Shown in pieces: positions 1 to 8,443 of a stretch of DNA of 39,227 nucleotides. The stretch comes from Flavobacterium sp. Its GTDB lineage: Bacteria > Bacteroidota > Bacteroidia > Flavobacteriales > Flavobacteriaceae. The position numbers were made by a program, and so were the translations under genes. The DNA is taken from NCBI GenBank assembly GCA_024644655.1, contig JAHEHJ010000006.1, positions 1 to 39,227 of the forward strand, read 5' to 3'. Below the pieces are notes generated by a model. That model was not told the origin of the DNA and did no database searches. It saw only the letters and a program-made list of their open reading frames with translations. Each line of letters begins with the position of its first letter. The stretch's first letter is position 1.

Positions 1-833
1 TTTTTCATGTTGTGTTTTCCTTCTAATGAAACCTCTCCGGTTTTCATTTGAAATTCTTCGTTGTTGATAGAAACTTCCATAGTGTCGTTTTTGATAAAGG
101 CTCCATTTTCAAAGGTTTTATTCAATGAAAAAGGAATTAATTGCGCGTTTGTTTTATTTTCTTGGAACCAATTTGAAATAGCTTCATCATCTGCATCATA
201 GATGAGAAAATCCTCTTTCGTTTGATTCATTGTAATTCTAAATTTTGAATCGATATAATTTTCATATTTATATTCATATCGATCCAAATGATCTGGGCTT
301 ATATTGGTTATTATAGCAATATCTGGCCGGTAGGAGCTAATGCCATCTAGTTGAAAACTGCTCAACTCTAAGACATAACAATCAAAATTTTCTTCGGCAA
401 CTTGCCAAGCAAAACTTTTCCCAATATTGCCTCCCAATCCTACATTCAACCCGCCCTCTTTAAGCAAATGGTAGGTCAACATGGTTGTTGTTGTCTTGCC
501 ATTACTTCCAGTAATTCCAATAGTTTTAGCAGTGGTATAAGCCATTGCAAATTCTATTTCTGAAATAACAGGGATTCCTTTTTCAACCAATTTCTTTATT
601 ATTGGTGCTTTATCTGGAATACCGGGACTTTTCATGACCACATCGGCATTTAAAATCAGATCTTCTGTATGAGTTTCATCTTCCCATACAATTTCATATT
701 TCGTAAGAACGTCTCTGTAATTATCTTTTATTTTACCATAATCAGACACAAAAACATCATATCCTTTTTGCTTTCCCAAAATGGCAGTACCTACTCCACT
801 TTCACCTCCACCTAATACAACCAACCGTTTCAT
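1..833 (-). CDS. murD: UDP-N-acetylmuramoylalanine--D-glutamate ligase MurD, 3' part outside the window
   Basis: Cytoplasmic Mur ligase that adds D-glutamate to UDP-MurNAc-L-Ala using ATP. I translated 277 codons from the ATG whose complement is at 831-833; the frame stays open to the left edge, so the C-terminal part is missing. Visible: an N-terminal Rossmann-like start (MKRLVVLGGGESGVG), the ATP-binding loop GSNGKTTTT at about residues 109-117, and the Mur-ligase segment TNISPDHLDRY. It is the last gene visible in the dcw operon. Its start codon directly abuts the mraY stop codon (833/834), which argues for translational coupling. The identity is firm from the motifs and the operon position; only the C-terminal substrate domain cannot be checked. 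Confidence 0.95.
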   Translation of the reverse strand, partial: MKRLVVLGGGESGVGTAILGKQKGYDVFVSDYGKIKDNYRDVLTKYEIVWEDETHTEDLILNADVVMKSPGIPDKAPIIKKLVEKGIPVISEIEFAMAYTTAKTIGITGSNGKTTTTMLTYHLLKEGGLNVGLGGNIGKSFAWQVAEENFDCYVLELSSFQLDGISSYRPDIAIITNISPDHLDRYEYKYENYIDSKFRITMNQTKEDFLIYDADDEAISNWFQENKTNAQLIPFSLNKTFENGAFIKNDTMEVSINNEEFQMKTGEVSLEGKHNMK

Positions 834-2060
834 TTATCTTAATTTTAAAGTCACAATAGAAACAATAGCTAACAAAATAGCTACAATCCAAAAACGGGTA
901 ACTATTTTACTTTCGTGATATCCTTTCTTTTGATAATGATGATGTAACGGCGACATTAAGAAGATGCGTTTTCCCTCTCCATACCGTTTTTTAGTGTATT
1001 TAAAATAGGACACCTGTACAATCACTGATAAATTTTCAGCAAAAAATATGGCACATAAAACAGGCAACAACATTTCTTTTCGAACGGATATAGCTAATAC
1101 TGCAATAATCCCACCGATAGTCAAGCTACCTGTATCTCCCATAAAAACAGATGCTGGATAGGAATTGTACCAAAGGAAACCAATTAGCGCCCCCACAAAA
1201 GCAGAAATAAACACTGTCATTTCACCAGAATTAGGGATGTACATAATATTCAAATAACTAGACAAAATAAGATTTCCAGAAACGAAAGTGAAAATCCCTA
1301 AAGCGAGAACGGATATAGCCGAAGTTCCTGCTGCTAGCCCATCTATACCATCCGTTAAATTAGCGCCATTTGAAACTGCTGTTATAATAAAAATCACAAT
1401 AGGAATAAATACTAACCATGCCCAATTTTGATATCCTTCACCAGTCCATGCCAACAATTCCGCATAATCCAATTCATTATTTTTCATAAATGGAATAGTC
1501 GTTACCGTTGATTTTTCTTCGATAGGAGTTTGTTTTATGGTATTTTCAGACTGATTAAAAGTGATTGGATTATTCGATTTTTCACGAACCGTAACACTTG
1601 GGTTAAAATAAAGAACTGATCCAACAATAATACCAAGTCCCACTTGTCCAATTACCTTAAAAATACCTTTTAAACCTTGTTTATCCTTTTTAAATATTTT
1701 AATATAATCATCAATAAACCCAATCGTACCCATCCAAAGGGTAGTCATTATTAACAAAATGATATAAATATTATTCAATTTGGTCAACAACAAAACAGGA
1801 ATTAAAGTGGCAATAATTATAATTAAACCACCCATTGTTGGAGTCCCTGCCTTTTGAGTTTGTCCTTCAAGTCCAAGTTCTCTAACCGTTTCACCCACTT
1901 GTTGATTTCGTAAAAAATTAATTATTTTTTTACCATAAATAGTGGATATCATCAATGACAAAATAATTGCCAAAGCTGAACGAAAAGTAATGTATTGAAA
2001 TACGCCTGTACCAGGAATATCCAATGTTTTGTCTAAGTATTCAAATAAATAATATAGCAT
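834..2060 (-). CDS. mraY: Phospho-N-acetylmuramoyl-pentapeptide transferase MraY
   Basis: Integral membrane enzyme that transfers phospho-MurNAc-pentapeptide to undecaprenyl phosphate, giving lipid I. The 408-residue protein is strongly hydrophobic with about ten membrane segments. It shows the family signatures: the aspartate pair in GFIDDYIK (D117/D118), NLTDGIDG (about 234-241), FMGDTGS, and the HHH-containing loop [12 protein letters not shown] near the C terminus. It is about 45 residues longer than the roughly 360-residue E. coli enzyme. The extra length is a polar stretch at about residues 153-205 between membrane segments, which I take to be a lineage-specific extramembrane loop. It lies 5 bp after murE and abuts murD, within the dcw operon. 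Confidence 0.97.
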   Translation of the reverse strand: MLYYLFEYLDKTLDIPGTGVFQYITFRSALAIILSLMISTIYGKKIINFLRNQQVGETVRELGLEGQTQKAGTPTMGGLIIIIATLIPVLLLTKLNNIYIILLIMTTLWMGTIGFIDDYIKIFKKDKQGLKGIFKVIGQVGLGIIVGSVLYFNPSVTVREKSNNPITFNQSENTIKQTPIEEKSTVTTIPFMKNNELDYAELLAWTGEGYQNWAWLVFIPIVIFIITAVSNGANLTDGIDGLAAGTSAISVLALGIFTFVSGNLILSSYLNIMYIPNSGEMTVFISAFVGALIGFLWYNSYPASVFMGDTGSLTIGGIIAVLAISVRKEMLLPVLCAIFFAENLSVIVQVSYFKYTKKRYGEGKRIFLMSPLHHHYQKKGYHESKIVTRFWIVAILLAIVSIVTLKLR

Positions 2061-2065
2061 AGTTT

Positions 2066-3529
2066 TTATTTATTGAGTTGTTCTAATAATTCTTTAACTG
2101 TTTTCATATCATCAAAATCATAACGAATGCCTTGAATTTCTTGATAGGTCTCATGCCCTTTTCCAGCAATTAGGAGGATATCATTAGGCCCTGCTAATTG
2201 ACATGCAGTCTTAATGGCTTGCTTACGATCCACAATAGACATTGTCTTTTTTTGATTTTGAAGCTCAACACCTTGTTCCATTTCGGCAATTATCACATTA
2301 GGATCTTCACTTCTAGGATTATCTGATGTAATTATCACTTTATTACTCCAAGTTGTTGCGATATGAGCCATTATCGGACGTTTGGTTTTGTCTCTATCCC
2401 CTCCACAACCTACAACTGTAATTAATTGTTCATTATTGGTGCGTATATCTGTGATTGTTTTCAAAACATTTTCTAACGCATCGGGAGTATGAGCATAATC
2501 AACTATAGCCGTGATTTTTTGATCTGACACTATAAATTGGAATCGTCCAGAAACACTTTCTAACTCAGACAACAAACGTAAAACCTCAAGCTTATCTAAC
2601 CCTAATTCGACTGCGGTTCCATATATTGCCAATAAATTATAGGCATTGAAAGTTCCTATCAATCGAACCCACACTTCATTTTCATTTATTTTCAACAACA
2701 ATCCAGAGAGTTGGTTTTCTAATATTTGGGCTTTGTAATCTGCATACGATTTTAACGCATAGGTTATTTTTTTAGCAGCGGTATTTTGTAACATTACTTG
2801 ACCATTCTTATCATCACTATTTGTTAATGCAAACGCTGATTTAGGCAACGAATCAAAAAATGATTTTTTAACATCCCGATATTCTGCAAACGTGGGGTGA
2901 TAGTCTAAATGATCATGAGACAAATTAGTAAAAACACCACCAGCGAACTGTAACCCATCAGTTCGCTTTTGATGAATGCCGTGCGAACTAACTTCCATGA
3001 AGCAATATTCTACGCCTACAGTATTCATTTCAGCCAAATAGTTATTGATAGTCAATGAATCTGGCGTGGTGTGTGTTGCTTTATACTCCTTATCATCTAC
3101 CATAATTTTAACAGTAGATAGCAAGCCTACTTTGTAACCTGCTTTTTTGAATAATTGGTATAATAAAGATGCAATAGTTGTTTTCCCATTAGTTCCTGTG
3201 ATTCCCACTAATTTTAAGTTATGGGAAGGGTTACCATAATAATTGGCCGCCAAATAAGCTAATGCCATATTGGTGTCTTTAACTTGGATATACGTAATTC
3301 CAGTTACAATGATAGCCGGTAATGTTTCACAAACAATAACTGTAGCACCTAGGTTGATTGCTTTTTCAATATATTCGTGTCCATCTGAAAGTGTCCCACG
3401 AATGGCTACAAACAGATCATTATCTTGAATTTTTCTAGAATCAAATTCAATTTTATCAATAGAAATATCAGTCGAACCTTTAACGACTTCAATAGCTACT
3501 TTATATAATATGTCTTTTAAACTAATCAC
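2066..3529 (-). CDS. murE: UDP-MurNAc-tripeptide synthetase MurE, meso-diaminopimelate type
   Basis: Cytoplasmic ligase adding the third stem-peptide residue. The 487-residue protein has the ATP loop GTNGKTT (112-118), the UDP-MurNAc segment THTTPDSL (about 153-160), the Mur-ligase centre [12 protein letters not shown] (about 343-354), [12 protein letters not shown], and DNPR at 403-406. In this family DNPR marks enzymes that add meso-diaminopimelate rather than lysine, so an mDAP-type peptidoglycan is inferred. The start codon is GTG (complement of 3527-3529); it overlaps the ftsI stop codon as GTGA, so the two reading frames share 4 bp. The overlap and the position between ftsI and mraY support this start and coupled translation. 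Confidence 0.96.
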   Translation of the reverse strand: MISLKDILYKVAIEVVKGSTDISIDKIEFDSRKIQDNDLFVAIRGTLSDGHEYIEKAINLGATVIVCETLPAIIVTGITYIQVKDTNMALAYLAANYYGNPSHNLKLVGITGTNGKTTIASLLYQLFKKAGYKVGLLSTVKIMVDDKEYKATHTTPDSLTINNYLAEMNTVGVEYCFMEVSSHGIHQKRTDGLQFAGGVFTNLSHDHLDYHPTFAEYRDVKKSFFDSLPKSAFALTNSDDKNGQVMLQNTAAKKITYALKSYADYKAQILENQLSGLLLKINENEVWVRLIGTFNAYNLLAIYGTAVELGLDKLEVLRLLSELESVSGRFQFIVSDQKITAIVDYAHTPDALENVLKTITDIRTNNEQLITVVGCGGDRDKTKRPIMAHIATTWSNKVIITSDNPRSEDPNVIIAEMEQGVELQNQKKTMSIVDRKQAIKTACQLAGPNDILLIAGKGHETYQEIQGIRYDFDDMKTVKELLEQLNK

Positions 3530-5544
3530 GATAATTCGAGTATGATAATTTTATTTTTATCTAGTGTGGCACCAGGTTGGATAGATTGTCTTTTCACTTT
3601 CCCTACACCAATAACTTTTACTTTAACTTTTAGATTTTCTAATAGTGCTACGGCATCCATCCCACTCATCCCTTTTAGGTTAGGAATCACTTTATATTCA
3701 GAGGATGATTTGATAGTATAATCATCATAAGCCAATTCCTGTTTTTCAATCTTTTTATTTAAATTTTTGATTTCATTAGTAGAAGGTGAATCGGTGTAAA
3801 TTTTTTGGGCAATTCTTTTAAAAACAGGCCCTGCTACATCCGCTCCAAAATAGTTGTTCCCAATAGTACTCGGTTTATGGACCACTACTATACAGGAATA
3901 TCTAGGATTCTCTGCTGGAAAAAAACCAACGAAAGAGGAAATATAATGCTTATCTGATCCCCCGTTTTTTGCATAATTAGCTTGTGCAGTTCCCGTTTTA
4001 CCAGCCATTGAAAAGTTCTTTGAATACAATTTCGATCCTGTGCCTACTTTAACCACATTTTGCAGTACGGCTTTTAATTTCTTTATCGTTTCATCAGAAC
4101 AGATTTTTGGATTTATGACTTGCTTATCATATTTCTTTATAACTTTATTCCATTCTTTAATCTCAGAAACAAATTGGGGTTTCACCATTTCCCCATTATT
4201 TGCAATTGCATTATATAATGTTAATGTTTGCAAAGGTGTAACAGAAACTCCATACCCATAGGCCATCCAAGGCAATGATAAAGCACTCCAGTGTTTATCT
4301 GTTGGTTGCGGAATATAGGGCTTGCCTTCACCTTTAATTGGTAATCCTAAGGGTTTGTTCAAACCCATTTTATTAATTCTATCTATAAATTCTTGAGGAT
4401 TATTTTTATAATTTTCATAAACCGCCTGAACCATTACAGTATTGGAAGACACCTCAAACCCTTTAGCTAAAGTAATTCGTCCCCAACCCCCTTCATGTGA
4501 GTCTTTAACTTTTTTTCCTTTAAAAGAAGGATAACTTATTACACCACCTTTACAATCATACACTTTAGTTGTGTCAATTTTATGATCATCAAGCAAAGCA
4601 ATCATATCAACTAATTTAAAAGTAGAACCTGGCTCATGCGCTTCCATAATGGCGTAGTTGGTCGTTTCAAAATAAGTTGAATCGGTTTCTTTTAATTTGC
4701 CCAAATTAGAAATCGCTTTAATTTTTCCTGTGTTAGTTTCCATAACTACCACACATCCATGATCTGCTTTATATTCCTGTAATTGCTTCAATAACGCATG
4801 ATGCGCTATATCTTGAATATATACATCCAAAGTAGATATCACATCATAACCATCTTGAGGGTCAATTTCGTTGATATCTCTAATAGGTTTCCATTGTCCT
4901 TTTGCAATTTTTTGCTTTAATACTTTACCATCTTTACCATTCAAATATTTTCTAAAAGACCATTCTATACCTTTCCCATCAGGTTTTCCATCTGGCGTTA
5001 ATCGCTCATAACCAATAGTTCGTTCGGCAATTTTTCCAATTGGATGCTCACGAACTGTTTCTTGTTCTGTAATCATTCCACCTTTATTGGCACCTAAATT
5101 GAATAGCGGGAAACTCTTCACTTTCATATAATAGGTATAACTCAAATCACGCGCAACTAACAAATACCTGTTTTTATTGGCGCGCGCCATTCTCAATTGC
5201 GTGTGATAAAACGAGCTTGGTTTTCCAAATAGTAGAGATAATGAATCTGCTAATGGTTTAACATTTTTTTCGAAATCTTCATTTTTTGGTGCTACTGCAT
5301 CAAATCTAATATTGTAATTAGGGATGGATGTAGCCAATAAACTTCCGTCTGCCGAATATATATTTCCTTTATTTGCGGGAATAACAAAGTTTTTTACAGT
5401 TCTTTCTTTGGCTAATTTTCTGTAATAATCACCTTGAACCCACTGTATTTTAGTTAGTTTAAAAGTAATTGCCAATGCTAGCAAAAAGATAGCAAAAGCA
5501 ACTAAATAAATTCGGTAAGAGATATGTTTATCTTCTACTGCCAT
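3526..5544 (-). CDS. ftsI: Division transpeptidase FtsI/PBP3 (class B penicillin-binding protein) with PASTA domain
   Basis: Septal peptidoglycan transpeptidase anchored in the inner membrane. The 672-residue protein has one N-terminal membrane segment (about residues 11-30), a PBP dimerisation domain, and a transpeptidase domain with the three active-site motifs: STFK (nucleophile S307, K310), SSN (366-368) and KTG (516-518). A C-terminal PASTA domain occupies about residues 617-672, beginning YKVIPNLKGMS. E. coli FtsI lacks a PASTA domain, while Bacteroidota division PBPs commonly carry one. Its end overlaps murE by 4 bp and its start lies inside the end of ftsL (10 bp overlap). The operon position points to the division enzyme rather than an elongation PBP2. 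Confidence 0.95.
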   Translation of the reverse strand: MAVEDKHISYRIYLVAFAIFLLALAITFKLTKIQWVQGDYYRKLAKERTVKNFVIPANKGNIYSADGSLLATSIPNYNIRFDAVAPKNEDFEKNVKPLADSLSLLFGKPSSFYHTQLRMARANKNRYLLVARDLSYTYYMKVKSFPLFNLGANKGGMITEQETVREHPIGKIAERTIGYERLTPDGKPDGKGIEWSFRKYLNGKDGKVLKQKIAKGQWKPIRDINEIDPQDGYDVISTLDVYIQDIAHHALLKQLQEYKADHGCVVVMETNTGKIKAISNLGKLKETDSTYFETTNYAIMEAHEPGSTFKLVDMIALLDDHKIDTTKVYDCKGGVISYPSFKGKKVKDSHEGGWGRITLAKGFEVSSNTVMVQAVYENYKNNPQEFIDRINKMGLNKPLGLPIKGEGKPYIPQPTDKHWSALSLPWMAYGYGVSVTPLQTLTLYNAIANNGEMVKPQFVSEIKEWNKVIKKYDKQVINPKICSDETIKKLKAVLQNVVKVGTGSKLYSKNFSMAGKTGTAQANYAKNGGSDKHYISSFVGFFPAENPRYSCIVVVHKPSTIGNNYFGADVAGPVFKRIAQKIYTDSPSTNEIKNLNKKIEKQELAYDDYTIKSSSEYKVIPNLKGMSGMDAVALLENLKVKVKVIGVGKVKRQSIQPGATLDKNKIIILELS

Positions 5545-5882
5545 AATTTTTGGAAGAAACTCTTTTCTTCAATTTTTTTAACTTTTATCTTTTGCGGTGG
5601 CACCTGAGATGGAAATATTTTACGATCTTCCATCTTAACTGACACAGTTGATTCCATTTTTAATTTCATTAATTCAGAACGGTTATCTACAAATTCAGAA
5701 CGCAACTCTTTAACTTCATTCGTTAATTCTGCAATTCTGAAAATCTTTTCATCATAACGATGCTCATTGGCAATCATTATAATAGCTAAAAAGATTAAAA
5801 ACACTATAAACCGCCAATTCTTTGTAGAATCTTCGTTTACTAAATATTGAGCTTTTAATATGCTAATAATCCCTTTATTCAT
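5535..5882 (-). CDS. ftsL: FtsL-like division protein
   Basis: Small bitopic membrane protein of 115 residues: a short N-terminal cytoplasmic part, one membrane segment at about residues 23-40 (WRFIVFLIFLAIIMIA), then a charged heptad-like stretch (IAELTNEVKELRSEF) typical of the FtsL/FtsB periplasmic coiled coil, and a lysine-rich tail. FtsL works with FtsB and FtsQ to activate FtsI and FtsW. Sequence conservation in this family is poor, so the call rests on size, topology and the fixed gene order rsmH-ftsL-ftsI. It starts 4 bp after the rsmH stop and overlaps ftsI by 10 bp. Confidence 0.85.
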   Translation of the reverse strand: MNKGIISILKAQYLVNEDSTKNWRFIVFLIFLAIIMIANEHRYDEKIFRIAELTNEVKELRSEFVDNRSELMKLKMESTVSVKMEDRKIFPSQVPPQKIKVKKIEEKSFFQKLWQ

Positions 5883-5886
5883 TTGA

Positions 5887-6783
5887 TTATCGTTTTTCCG
5901 CTATTCTTAACTTAGCACTTCGCGCTCTGTTATTAAGCTTTATTTCAGCATCTGAAGGCACTACTAACTTACCAACCAACTTGAATGGCACGGAAAAGTT
6001 TCCATAAAAATCACGAACTGGTTCTCCTTCAAAAAGTCCATTTTTCATAAATCGCTTCACCAATCTATCTTCCAAAGAATGATAAGAAATAACGCTTAAT
6101 CTTCCTTCTGGCTTTAATATTTCAAGAGATTGTTCTAAAAATTCTTTTAAAACATCCATTTCTTGATTAACTTCAATTCGAATGGCCTGATAGATTTGAG
6201 CTAATATTTTATTTTTAAATTGCTCAGGTAAAAACTTTGCCAAAACCACTTTTAATTCGTCTGTCGTGGCAATAATTTTAATCTCTCTAGCCTCTATTAT
6301 TGCTTTTGTCAATGCAGGCGCCGATTTTAATTCACCATAATCCAAAAAAATTCTTTTTAGATTATTTTCATCATATTCATTTATAACTTTATAAGCATCT
6401 AAATCGTTTTTTTTACTCATTCTCATATCGAGATCCGCATCAAAACGTGTAGAAAAACCTCTCTCAGGAACATCAAACTGATGAGATGAAACTCCTAAAT
6501 CAGCAAGTATACCATCTACACTTTTTATTCCATGAAATCTCAAAAATCTTTTTATGTATCTGAAATTTTCTTGAATCAAAACAAACCTTTCATCAGGCAA
6601 TGCATTTACCCAAGCATCTTCATCTTGATCGAACCCAAACAACTTTCCTTCTGTCCCTAATCTACTTAAGATTTCTTTTGAGTGACCCCCGCCACCAAAA
6701 GTTACATCTACATAAATTCCATCGGGTTTAATATTTAAACCATCGACAGTTTCTTTTAATAAAACTGGATTATGATATTCCAT
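5887..6783 (-). CDS. rsmH: 16S rRNA (cytosine-1402-N4)-methyltransferase RsmH (MraW)
   Basis: SAM-dependent enzyme that N4-methylates C1402 of 16S rRNA. From the ATG at 6783 the protein is 298 residues, the usual family size, and begins MEYHNPVLLKETVDG. It carries the SAM-binding motif VDVTFGGGGHS (about 25-35), FDQDEDA (about 51-57), DLGVSSHQFD, and the late motif SYHSLEDRLVKRF. The frame stays open further upstream, but that extension runs inside mraZ and does not resemble the family, so I reject it; an ATG at 6795 (adding MTTI) is a minor alternative. The start overlaps the mraZ end by 14 bp. Confidence 0.95.
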   Translation of the reverse strand: MEYHNPVLLKETVDGLNIKPDGIYVDVTFGGGGHSKEILSRLGTEGKLFGFDQDEDAWVNALPDERFVLIQENFRYIKRFLRFHGIKSVDGILADLGVSSHQFDVPERGFSTRFDADLDMRMSKKNDLDAYKVINEYDENNLKRIFLDYGELKSAPALTKAIIEAREIKIIATTDELKVVLAKFLPEQFKNKILAQIYQAIRIEVNQEMDVLKEFLEQSLEILKPEGRLSVISYHSLEDRLVKRFMKNGLFEGEPVRDFYGNFSVPFKLVGKLVVPSDAEIKLNNRARSAKLRIAEKR

Positions 6784-7246
6784 TATTGTCGTCATTACCG
6801 TTACCCATAACATCTTCAGCCAAATCAGCAAAATCAACATCCCCACCTGCAATAGCAGATTCATACAAATCTTTATCCCAAATTTCAACTATGTTAACTG
6901 CCGAGGAAAGCACTATATCTTTTGAAATTGAACCAAAAACAATCAAATCTTTAGGGATTAACAATCTACCCAAATCATCAACATCAACCACTTTAACTCC
7001 TGCAGTAAAACGACGAATAAAATCATTGTTTTTCTTTACAAATCGATTTAGTTTATTGATTTTTTCCATCATTAACTCCCACTCATTCATAGGATACAAT
7101 TCTAAACATGGTTGAAAAACAGAACGCTTCAACACAAATCCATTTTGCATAGAATTCGACAATTGCTTCTTCAACGCAGAAGGAATCATTAGTCTTCCTT
7201 TTGCATCAACTTTGCACTCATATGTTCCAATTATGGAGTTCAACAT
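6770..7246 (-). CDS. mraZ: Transcriptional regulator MraZ
   Basis: First gene of the dcw operon; MraZ proteins are AbrB-fold DNA-binding repressors of this promoter. From the ATG at 7246 the protein has 158 residues and begins MLNSIIGTYECKVDAKGRL. It has two copies of the MraZ/AbrB half-motif: DAKGRLMIPSALK near residue 14 and DDLGRLLIPKDLI in the second half. The frame extends to 7300, but that longer start lies inside the GTGGTA operator boxes and upstream of a -7 element, so 7246 is preferred. The C terminus is acidic (ending NDDNNGIS) and overlaps rsmH. Autoregulation is inferred from the phased boxes at 7285-7310. Confidence 0.95.
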   Translation of the reverse strand: MLNSIIGTYECKVDAKGRLMIPSALKKQLSNSMQNGFVLKRSVFQPCLELYPMNEWELMMEKINKLNRFVKKNNDFIRRFTAGVKVVDVDDLGRLLIPKDLIVFGSISKDIVLSSAVNIVEIWDKDLYESAIAGGDVDFADLAEDVMGNGNDDNNGIS

Positions 7247-7266
7247 GTATTCGTTTAGATTATGAG

Positions 7267-7274
7267 CAAAAATA
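7267..7274 (-). promoter_or_regulatory. Candidate -7 promoter element of the dcw operon
   Basis: Minus-strand TATTTTTG matches the Bacteroidota -7 consensus TAnnTTTG and ends 20 bp before the mraZ ATG. No clear -33 TTG is present at the expected distance, where the GTGGTA boxes lie instead. Confidence 0.4.
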
Positions 7275-7284
7275 TAAAATATAT

Positions 7285-7331
7285 TACCACATTTTACCAC
7301 TATATACCACTTTGTTAATAAGTTTTACCAC
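7285..7331 (-). promoter_or_regulatory. MraZ operator: 10-bp-phased GTGGTA boxes
   Basis: On the minus strand GTGGTA occurs at 7310-7305, 7300-7295 and 7290-7285, an exact 10-bp period, with a further copy at 7331-7326. MraZ from E. coli and Mycoplasma binds short repeats containing GTGG spaced by 10 bp just upstream of mraZ. The position 39-85 bp upstream of the mraZ start, next to the -7 element, fits autorepression. The pattern is read directly; binding is inferred. Confidence 0.75.
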
Positions 7332-7340
7332 TTTTCATCA

Positions 7341-7356
7341 CATGTCAAAAGACATG
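7341..7356. repeat. Inverted repeat CATGTC-AAAA-GACATG in the divergent region
   Basis: Perfect 6-bp arms with a 4-base spacer. A related palindrome, AACATGTT, lies 12 bp further on at 7368-7375 and shares the ACATG core. This could be an operator or a small hairpin; there is no T-tract to support a terminator. Confidence 0.5.
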
Positions 7357-7571
7357 ACATTAAATACAACATGTTTTGTCATTTAAGCAATCAGCAATGA
7401 ATATCACTAAACAATGATAATAACTCATAAAACACTGATTTGAAGCATTTAATTTAGAGTATTCATAAATTTTAGTATGTAAATGAAAATGTTATAATAA
7501 ACCCTTACTAGACATAAGTGAATTAAAAAAACCAAAGGATTAACACATATTTAATGGTAAATATTCCAGTA

Positions 7572-7606
7572 TTGAAGGTAATTTAAGGTATAAAATCATA
7601 TATTTG
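7572..7606 (+). promoter_or_regulatory. Candidate promoter of the alpha/beta hydrolase gene
   Basis: TTG at 7572-7574 and TATATTTG at 7599-7606 (24-bp gap, slightly longer than usual). The predicted transcription start falls near 7613, inside the inverted repeat TTGCG-GA-CGCAA (7607-7618), about 19 bp before the ATG. Confidence 0.4.
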
Positions 7607-7631
7607 TTGCGGACGCAATAGTCCAATATAT

Positions 7632-8396
7632 ATGGAAGGAAATTTTAAAAAAGAAGGACGTTATTCCTATTTTGAAGCTGGAGAAGGTACCCCAATCGTG
7701 ATTCTACATGGTTTAATGGGAGGGCTTAGTAATTTTAACGGAGTTGCTAGTTATTTCTCATCCAAAGGATATAAAATTGTAATCCCAGAATTACCTATTT
7801 ACACTCAAAACATTTTAAAAACAAATGTGAAAGCATTTGCAAAATATGTGAAAGATTTTATCACTTTCAAAGGATTTGAACGTGTTATACTTTTAGGCAA
7901 TTCCCTTGGCGGACATATCGCTTTATACCACTCAAAAATGTACCCAGAAAAAGTAGCTGGCCTAGTAATTACAGGAAGTTCAGGTCTTTACGAAAGTGCA
8001 ATGGGAGATAGCTATCCAAAACGAGGGGATTATGAATATATTAAAAATAAAGCTGAAGCTGTTTTCTATGACCCAAAAGTTGCCACAAAAGAAATAGTAG
8101 ACGAGGTGTTTTCCGTTGTGAACGATAGAATGAAAGTCATTAAAACATTAACAATTGCTAAAAGTGCAATTCGTCATAATATGGCTAAAGATTTACCTAA
8201 AATGCATGTGAAAACTTGTATAATATGGGGCAAAAACGACATAGTGACTCCTCCTGAAGTTGCTGATGAATTTCACAAATTAATGCCAAATTCGGAGTTG
8301 TATTGGATTGACAAATGTGGCCATGCCGCCATGATGGAACATCCGGATGAATTTAATCGTTTACTACATGATTGGTTAAAAGAAGTTCACTTATAG
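7632..8396 (+). CDS. Alpha/beta-fold hydrolase
   Basis: A 254-residue cytoplasmic-type protein without a signal peptide. It shows the alpha/beta hydrolase order: oxyanion-hole HGLMGG (26-31), nucleophile elbow GNSLGG (nucleophile S91), the acid in WGKNDIVTP (D203) and the catalytic histidine in CGHAAMMEHP (H231). The layout resembles the MhpC/BioH-like esterase and C-C hydrolase families, but the substrate cannot be read from sequence. It stands divergent from the dcw operon and just upstream of the yihA GTPase, with an intrinsic terminator in between. The fold and catalytic triad are clear; function beyond hydrolase is not assigned. Confidence 0.9.
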   Translation: MEGNFKKEGRYSYFEAGEGTPIVILHGLMGGLSNFNGVASYFSSKGYKIVIPELPIYTQNILKTNVKAFAKYVKDFITFKGFERVILLGNSLGGHIALYHSKMYPEKVAGLVITGSSGLYESAMGDSYPKRGDYEYIKNKAEAVFYDPKVATKEIVDEVFSVVNDRMKVIKTLTIAKSAIRHNMAKDLPKMHVKTCIIWGKNDIVTPPEVADEFHKLMPNSELYWIDKCGHAAMMEHPDEFNRLLHDWLKEVHL

Positions 8397-8406
8397 ACTA
8401 AAATCG

Positions 8407-8429
8407 AAGTCCTTATTCAGGACTTTTTT
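8407..8429 (+). terminator. Intrinsic terminator after the hydrolase gene
   Basis: Stem AAGTCCT (8407-8413) / AGGACTT (8419-8425) with a 5-base loop, followed by a T-tract. It ends about 14 bp before the yihA start codon, so yihA needs readthrough or a promoter overlapping this hairpin. Confidence 0.8.
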
Positions 8430-8443
8430 ATTGAAATTATACC

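Larger units (their letters stand above)
7247..7631. other. Divergent intergenic region between mraZ and the alpha/beta hydrolase gene
   Basis: A 385-bp gap with no credible gene. From the mraZ side it holds a -7 element (7267-7274), three phased GTGGTA boxes (7285-7310) plus a fourth at 7326-7331, an inverted repeat CATGTC-AAAA-GACATG (7341-7356), and an AACATGTT palindrome (7368-7375). Nothing is recognisable at about 7380-7570. The hydrolase promoter candidate is at 7572-7606 and a TTGCG/CGCAA inverted repeat lies at 7607-7618. Confidence 0.7.

Noticed and set aside
6784..6888. Upstream extension of rsmH
   Set aside because: It lies within mraZ coding sequence and is hydrophobic, unlike RsmH; the ATG at 6783 gives the normal length.
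7247..7300. Longer mraZ reading frame starting at 7300
   Set aside because: The extension lies in the GTGGTA boxes and upstream of the -7 element, and is unlike MraZ N termini.
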